Made by a program: the position numbers and the translations under genes. Positions 59,804-64,000 of a DNA stretch of 64,000 bases are shown in pieces. Positions within the stretch are counted from its first letter, which is position 1; each line of letters begins with the position of its first letter. The notes under the pieces were generated by a model. That model was not told the DNA's origin. It did not search any database and was given only the letters and a program-made list of their open reading frames with translations. The DNA lies in NCBI GenBank assembly GCA_000827265.1, contig KN834762.1:126939-190938 (forward strand), written 5' to 3'. This stretch comes from Collybiopsis luxurians FD-317 M1. Its lineage: Eukaryota; Basidiomycota; Agaricomycetes; Agaricales; Omphalotaceae.

Positions 59804-61059
59804 ATGAGGGACAAGGCCAAAGCATCGCATGTATGTGTATAGTATGTTCACTCTCTTATCGTCTTGAAATCAAATTTTTGTACAGCTTTCGCGACAGCTT
59901 CAGCTTCGACTTCAATATGCTAAATTAAAAGTTGAACATGGATGGGTACGTCAGTCTCGATCCTGACCGCCTCTGGTACATACTCAAGTCATCGGAACCG
60001 CTTTTCTCAGCATAAACAAAGCTTGAACGAAGTTGAAAACCTATACTTCAGACGTTCGCATCCACCCTCCAGACACTCGAGCGACAGACCGACATCTCAA
60101 TCATCCTCTGACACAAGTTTCGTCTCGCAACCACTTTTATCCCAAATGAAAGCGACCCACTCTGACACAAACAAATCATCTGCCTCTCCGGAACCAGCGC
60201 CTCCTTCATCCAGAATTTCTCTTGCAACAGATTCCTCCTCATCAACCGTATCACAGGATAGAACTACTTTATCTTCCGACACCGCGAGCTTGTCTTCGAA
60301 CGAAGAAATTAAACCTTCTCATCAAGCGACATCATCTCATACTGCCGTATGTAACCTTTAACTTTTTGGAAAACTTGGGCACTTGTCTGAAATCCTTTGT
60401 TTCATTCCCTGCTCTTCTTAAACCCTCAGTCGAAAACCTCATCCGCTTTACCCTCGGTAATGCAGACGGCTTCTCCATTATCAGCTCGTGCGGCAGAGAA
60501 ACAACCGGCGAAATCAGCAGCAATCCCTATGTTTACTTCCGGTTTCCAATCTCAGGCAGCCAGTATCAGCACGAGTTCCATGCCAGCATATCCCGCCTCC
60601 GTCTCCACTCCCTCATCGATTCCTCAATTCCCTATACTATCAAACCTTCCTCTCTTGCCATCCGGCCCTTCGTTGACATACGACTCATTCTGGTCTTCTC
60701 ACACTGCCTCTGCGATAGCCAGACGACCCCTCACATTTAGACCTTCGGCCGCGGGAACTTCTGCGTTTCCAGGAAAAAGTGAACAAGGGATGGGCAAGGA
60801 ACATACAATTGGGACCGGAATCACGGCATACCCCGATTCCTTTGGCCCTGGGCAGGATACTACTTTCGGTACATTGCGTACATCTTCAGAGCCTGGAGTA
60901 AATAAAATTTTTCTACCGCGACCTACAGGCTCCGCGGTTCTAGTGACTAACAAATATCCCACCTCCGTGCTTGGTATACGGTTTGCAGTTCCTAATGGAA
61001 TACCCGTTGGTCCATCTCCCCCATCAGTCCGCGTAGAGGGCGTCACTGCTAAACCGTAG
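59804..61059 (+). CDS. Ser-rich protein with conserved N-terminal helix, unknown function
   Basis: Exon 1 from the ATG at 59804 encodes MRDKAKASH. It joins LSRQLQLRLQYAKLKVEHGW and, over a second intron, HKQSLNEVENLYFRRSHPPS. These joins keep the frame, and the helix-then-LNEVENLYF block looks conserved. The rest is Ser/Thr-rich and disordered (SDRPTSQSSSDTSFVSQPLL). A further intron (GCC|GTATGT) leads to SKTSSALPSVMQTASPLSAR, and the end is PNGIPVGPSPPSVRVEGVTA at 61059. No catalytic motif, signal peptide or membrane helix is seen. I do not know its function. It is divergent from BNA1 with about 250 bp between starts. Confidence 0.7.
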
Positions 61060-61298
61060 GGTTGACTCCGGTTCTAGTAATGTAGGGATTCCGCGTGTGG
61101 TTTGGTGTGTTTTGGTTTAGGCTTTCGTTCTTCTGCTATCTTCTTTGCTATCTTTACCAACACCATTCCGTTTGTAATATTTGTATTGTTATCATGGATA
61201 GATTCATGAAAGCCGAGCTTTTGCTTCTACCGCAGAGGAAGAATGAGATTATTTCCCGAGCGGAGCGGATTCAAATCTGATTCCGTACCGGTGTATCA

Positions 61299-63899
61299 CT
61301 ACGAGTCGACGATGTCGTCACTCTCTTTCCACCATTCCACCTCAGCTTTTGAGAACATATCCTCATCCTTCCCCCCTTGCCACAACTCCATATCTTGCTG
61401 CTCCTCAAGCACCGTAGCCCCGTCTGAATACAATTCTCCGTCATCCCCTTCACTCAATTGCTCTCGACCCAGGGTCCTGATTTCAGTCCGAGGGTGAATA
61501 AACTTTAAACTGGAAAACGTTCGATGACTGAGCGGTATCCTCTGCGTTGGAGAAAGAGTTTTCGAAGACGGGACATCTTGAGCGCGCAATATCCCACCGA
61601 GCTCTGTAGCTATGGCTTTAGGAGTCCATGCACTTAAATCCCAGCCGCTGTCGCTACCCTGTATTGAATAAACATATTCAGAGAACCGGCTGCGGCAGCT
61701 GCAAAGCCAGATTAAGTTTCAATCGTCCATACCTGTTCGATAATCCACGACCGAACGTCCCGTACACCCTCCCGAGCCTCCTTCTCCTTGTTCAGATTCT
61801 CGAAAAAGTCAGGCTTGTAGACCTTTTGGCTCAGCCGCGGAACTGGAGTCGGAAGTGAATGAAGCGTCCCGAGGGCCATCAAATGAAATCGATATGGGTT
61901 GATCTGATGCCACTGCACTCTGGCTCGATCATGTCAATCATATAGAAAGTTTTGTTAAACTTACAGCTTCTCCGCCACTCGAATCTGCCCAGCTAAGCCA
62001 ATCCGCAATCCCATCACACTCATCCACGTTTGTACAAAATTGGGTATAATTTTGGTGGATATAGAGGGAAAATAACGACGAGTCAATTGGAGAATCAGCA
62101 TAGATAGTCTATAGGGAGTGTCAGAAAATCTGACTGCGTAGAAAAATAAGGGAAAGATCTTCACATTAACATCAACCCGACTCGCCTTTCGGTTGTGCTC
62201 GCTGAGATGTGGTGGTAGCTCCGGAGGATCCTCAAGTCTCCGGTCAAGCTCTTGGTCCTTCTTGATATCTTTGGCCAGAGCGGAGGGAGGCGGAGGGTCC
62301 CCTTTACCTGCAAACGAATGAGAATCTGTCAAAAGAGAAAAGTACGGGGAATCACAAACGTTTGTTATAAAAGACTTTCCCCAGCAAATGAAATAAGACT
62401 AAACTCTGCTCTCTCCGTGTAATGCTTTCCACCAGGACTTGTGGGCCACCACCTTTCGGATTTTTCTTCAATCGAATGCTGGCAAACTGCAGGGCCATGA
62501 TAGCACTCCGGATATCTCCATTAGCGGAGTCGACAACAACGTCTAGCATTTGGCCTGTGATGGGAGACTTAGAACCAAAGTGTCTATTGAGAAGGGCTTG
62601 AAGGGCTTTTTTCAGTAAAGTAGGAGCTATTGGATTAAATCTATAAGGTCTAATTTTAGAACTAGGAGTGAGCACTTCCTACGATCTTTCGCACCTGATT
62701 TCATGAACGTATGGTCCTTGGAGAACGTCCTTTGGTAGTAGAGTTCGGATATCGACGGCGCCGTCCTGATCTCGTCCCCAAGAACCACTGGCTAAACGTT
62801 CGTCTCCTGCTTCGCCTCTTATCCCTGAATCGCTTAGAACAATGACGATTGGGACTGGGGATGGGTCATTCGTTTCTAGCAAGGACCGAATGACATCGTG
62901 GAACTGCGAACGAGTGTTGGAATGTAGGATATTAGGCAATTCTTCGAGAAGAATAATGCGATGATTCGAGGAAGAGGTTGGGGTTGAACGCGGAGGGGGA
63001 GATAAAGGAGAAGAGCCGTTTCCTGAAATAGTTGTCGATGAAGTGAATACGCTCTGGCATTTAGATGCGCGTTCCAGGAATAATTGGAATTTGGTGAACA
63101 TTGTATCGTCCGGAGCCCGGGAGGTCGATAAAGAGTCTAAGTCGCGTCGTGAATAAGATCGCTACGAAATGCGAAAACTCAGCGCACCCTGGTAAAGATA
63201 GCCCATAGAATTTCTCCATTCCAGAGTTTCAAAATTCAATTCTTTGCTCAATATCCTAATCGTTGAAGATTTGGCGGTGCCGGCTGGCCCTGTCAATACA
63301 AGTATACGCTGCGAAATTGAGTGAGCTTTGGTTTAGTGACCGATTGAGGTGAAGTAAGCACCCGGTATTTTCGCAATTTTCCAGAAGGTCCACCCTCGAG
63401 TGCCTCGCGAAACCAGTTCCGGACATTTTCTACTTTCCGAACATGGACTGCTAATTCCCCCTGAGATGCAGTGAGTATCCCCTGAGAGGAAAATCATGGG
63501 GAACATCCACCTCTGACTGCGGTTCATACAAATCTACCCACAGCTGACCATTCTCTGAACGATTATGAGACAAATTCTCAAAGCCCTCATTGATTAATCC
63601 ATACCTTCAAGATTGGGAGACGGTTGCTTCTCAACTTGTTTCGCCTTCTGCTTTCCCTTGGCCTTGGTACTTGAAGGCGTTGATGATGGCCGTTCTTGGG
63701 ATAAGTTGACAAACTGGAAATTCGAATCAAACTCTGAATTAACCAATGCAATTTGGAAGATTACCGCAGTCAATGGGTTTATTCGTTTTGTGTTAGCGGT
63801 GCTAGGCTGTAGCTTCAATGTTGTGATTTGAGAAGTAGTTTTTGATTTTTCGGCCTTCTGAACAGCGACTGAAGATTTCTGGGAGCTTTTAGGGGCCAT
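61299..63899 (-). CDS. RAD17: Rad17 (Rad24) DNA-damage checkpoint clamp loader
   Basis: Rad17 replaces Rfc1 in a clamp loader that puts the 9-1-1 ring on damaged DNA in the nucleus. Starts at the ATG at 63899 (MAPKSSQKSSVAVQKAEKSK). The N-terminal part has LWVDLYEPQSEVD. Motif A is RILVLTGPAGTAKSSTIRIL near 63260-63310. Then ILSKELNFETLEWRN, MFTKFQLFLERASKCQSVFT, the Walker B side HRIILLEELPNILHSNTRSQ, and VVDSANGDIRSAIMALQFAS (sensor 2 area, near 62480-62540). The C-terminal half has PRLSQKVYKPDFFENLNKEK and ends in an acidic ESDDIVDS at 61299. Motif A reads GTAKS, so the Gly before Lys is Ala. At least seven introns are needed. Confidence 0.92.
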
Positions 63900-64000
63900 G
63901 TTGAGGGGAATGCACGGGTTCACAAACGTGAAGCATGGACTGAGATGGAGCAACAGTGAGAGATCCAAACGCGTTGTGACATTTTCGCGTGATCCAATGA

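Overview
This window is nuclear DNA of a filamentous fungus, most likely a mushroom-forming basidiomycete (Agaricomycetes). The reasons are tight gene packing on both strands, many introns of about 45 to 65 nt that explain the broken reading frames, intron-bearing tRNAs, and protein families such as TPR-CHAT, Ecm14, LysM effectors, sedolisin, Hpc2/ubinuclein and INO80 Ies6. There is no sign of operons, plasmid, phage, CRISPR or an intact transposon. All gene models were made by eye from open frames and splice signals, so outer ends are firmer than inner exon edges. The species assignment is an inference. || Layout. 1-3103: 3' part of a P5A ATPase (Spf1) gene. 3308-6650: an Aro8-type aminotransferase and a steroid 5-alpha-reductase-like gene that share a short divergent promoter. 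7854-8951: an intronless CxxC-rich protein. 9395-13939: a secreted, probably GPI-anchored protein and a sedolisin peptidase. 14703-18310: O6-alkylguanine DNA alkyltransferase, a multi-pass membrane protein of unknown role, and tRNA-Ser(CGA). 18522-27056: a large Ser-rich coiled-coil protein, tRNA-Pro(CGG), and a TPR-CHAT (caspase-like) protein. 27876-33539: Puf6, a small secreted protein, and a probable mitochondrial protein. 33540-35774 is the longest stretch without a gene. 35775-40487: a two-LysM secreted protein, an E2 ubiquitin-conjugating enzyme with SUMO-interaction-like motifs in its tail, and an Mss116-like DEAD-box helicase. 40607-47420: a His-rich-headed conserved unknown, an EI24/Rrt8-type membrane protein, Ies6, and a CorA-like transporter. 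47865-55701: Hpc2/ubinuclein and a large chromodomain protein that resembles Chp1. 56228-63899: Ecm14 pseudo-carboxypeptidase, 3-hydroxyanthranilate dioxygenase, an unknown Ser-rich protein, and the Rad17 checkpoint clamp loader. || Function. Most genes are independent housekeeping genes, not a cluster. Chromatin and genome-maintenance genes recur in the right half (Ies6, Hpc2, the Chp1-like protein, Rad17), and alkyltransferase lies further left, but no shared regulation is visible. Secreted proteins recur in the left and middle (GPI protein, sedolisin, small secreted protein, LysM protein, Ecm14), several with a clear TATA box. The most unusual items are the TPR-CHAT protein, the E2 with three acidic hydrophobic tail motifs, the Chp1-like protein with a chromodomain built from very small exons, and four GC-AG introns.
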